Below, piece by piece: positions 5,464 through 6,191 of a stretch of DNA of 6,191 nt. Both the position numbers and the translations under genes were made by a program. The DNA is from Luminiphilus sp. GTDB taxonomy: Bacteria; Pseudomonadota; Gammaproteobacteria; Pseudomonadales; Halieaceae. Positions within the stretch are counted from its first letter, which is position 1, and each line of letters starts with the position of its first letter. The notes under the pieces were generated by a model. That model worked only from the letters and a program-made list of their open reading frames with translations. It did no database searches and was not told the DNA's origin. The stretch lies in the NCBI GenBank assembly GCA_029251065.1, contig JAQXEB010000228.1:1-6191 (forward strand), given 5' to 3'.

Positions 5464-6191
5464 TCAGTCGGCTCTCGATTCCTCGAAGCGTTTTTGAAAG
5501 CGCCTCTCGACGTGTCGCTGAAGTATACGCTCTCTTTCTTGCCTCACCATGGGATCTGACTTTAAGCCCCACAAGGTGTCACGCGCGCGCTGGTACGACG
5601 ATTTCAGATCGATAATGGGTTCGGGGTAGTCGATGGGTTGCAGCAGTCGCTCAATAGGCGACATAAGCCAGGGCTGGTGGACTAGCGGTGTCGGCAGGTC
5701 TTTGAGCTCAGGAACCCACTTTCGGATGAAAACACCGTCCGGATCGTGGTCTAGCGACTGCTTAACAGGGTTGTAGATGCGGATAGTGTTGATGCCTGTG
5801 ACCCCAGCCTGCATCTGCATTTGTGGGTAATGAATGCCCGGTTCAAAGTCGAGAAATAATGAGCCCAGGTGAGTGGCCCCCATGCGCCAGTCTTGCCAAA
5901 GATGATGTGTGAGGAAACTGACCAGCATTGCTCGAGAACGAAAGTTGGCGTAGCCCGTTGCTTTGAGGGCGCGCATGGTTGCATCGATCAGTGGAAAACC
6001 GCTCATGCCGTCTTTCCACGCCTCAACCAGGTCCTCATCATGACCGCGAGGTCGCTCAGCATAGCCGCGATTAATATCTTCAAATTCCATTCGACATTCC
6101 ATTTCAAATTTCTGAATGAAATGGCAGTGCCAGTGCAAACGGGACTCAAAAGCATTCATGGCGCGAGACCAGCCCTGTCTTTTTTCTTGTT
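5464..6191 (-). CDS. Cryptochrome/photolyase-family protein, C-terminal FAD-binding domain (5' end cut by window)
   Basis: This is the helical FAD-binding half of a photolyase/cryptochrome-family protein, which would repair UV dimers or sense light in the cytoplasm. The reading frame stays open to the right edge (codons before Met 6159 read GWSRA), so the N-terminal antenna domain lies outside and Met 6159 is not the start. Numbering from that Met, family signatures are RLHWHCHF (7-14), GMSGFPLIDATMRAL (51-65), the TGYANFRSR flavin segment (68-76), DWR (90-92), LDFEPG (103-108), IRIYNPVKQ (126-134) and IRKWVPEL (145-152). Compared with the E. coli CPD photolyase as I recall it, Asp372 is kept (Asp104), the flavin N5-contacting Asn378 is His110, proximal Trp382 is Met114, middle Trp359 is kept (Trp91) and distal Trp306 is absent. 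This fits a divergent subfamily with an HYPQMQMQAG-type motif rather than classical CPD photolyase. The highly charged C-terminus (about 204-231) looks helical. Repair versus signalling cannot be decided here. Confidence 0.9.
   Translation of the reverse strand, partial: QEKRQGWSRAMNAFESRLHWHCHFIQKFEMECRMEFEDINRGYAERPRGHDEDLVEAWKDGMSGFPLIDATMRALKATGYANFRSRAMLVSFLTHHLWQDWRMGATHLGSLFLDFEPGIHYPQMQMQAGVTGINTIRIYNPVKQSLDHDPDGVFIRKWVPELKDLPTPLVHQPWLMSPIERLLQPIDYPEPIIDLKSSYQRARDTLWGLKSDPMVRQERERILQRHVERRFQKRFEESRAD

Noticed and set aside
6157..6159. ATG at 6159 as the start of the photolyase-family gene
   Set aside because: The frame continues to the edge with GWSRA, family-like residues, and a 231-residue protein would lack the N-terminal antenna domain.

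Overview
The window looks like chromosomal DNA from an aerobic, moderately GC-rich gammaproteobacterium. A marine lineage such as Halieaceae/OM60 (NOR5) or a relative would fit the style of the proteins and the photolyase, SelO and DUF1295 gene set, but that is inference; no rRNA or other marker gene is present. Coding density is very high. I see no tRNA, rRNA, CRISPR array, insertion sequence or phage gene.

Layout: a plus-strand gene, cut by the left edge, encodes an FMN-dependent TIM-barrel oxidoreductase of the nitronate monooxygenase/FabK superfamily (1-819). It meets a run of five minus-strand genes head-on at a strong, symmetrical, probably bidirectional hairpin terminator (839-865). 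Read in their own direction, right to left, the minus-strand genes are: the C-terminal FAD-binding half of a cryptochrome/photolyase-family protein cut by the right edge (5464-6191); a small membrane-anchored protein resembling the N-terminus of AsmA-family proteins (4977-5438); SelO, a pseudokinase-fold protein adenylyltransferase (3484-4974); a single-chain fusion of class 1B dihydroorotate dehydrogenase (PyrD) with its electron-transfer partner PyrK (1772-3403); and a DUF1295 polytopic membrane protein of the steroid 5-alpha-reductase/ICMT-like superfamily (884-1744).

Gene spacing is 25, 2, 80 and 27 bases, so most of the run is probably co-transcribed. The small AsmA-like gene and selO are tightly coupled: the selO ribosome site sits at the end of the upstream gene. 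The 80-base gap before pyrD-pyrK carries a perfect TATAAT hexamer, which suggests an internal promoter and argues that the first in-frame TTG is not the true start.

The most notable points are the PyrD-PyrK fusion with archaeal-looking motifs, replacement of the catalytic histidine by phenylalanine in the nitronate-monooxygenase-like protein, and loss of the proximal and distal tryptophans of the classical electron-transfer triad in the photolyase-family protein. I see no clear evidence of a wholly new multi-gene system. A theme of flavin and redox chemistry runs through the neighbourhood, but a shared pathway is not demonstrated.
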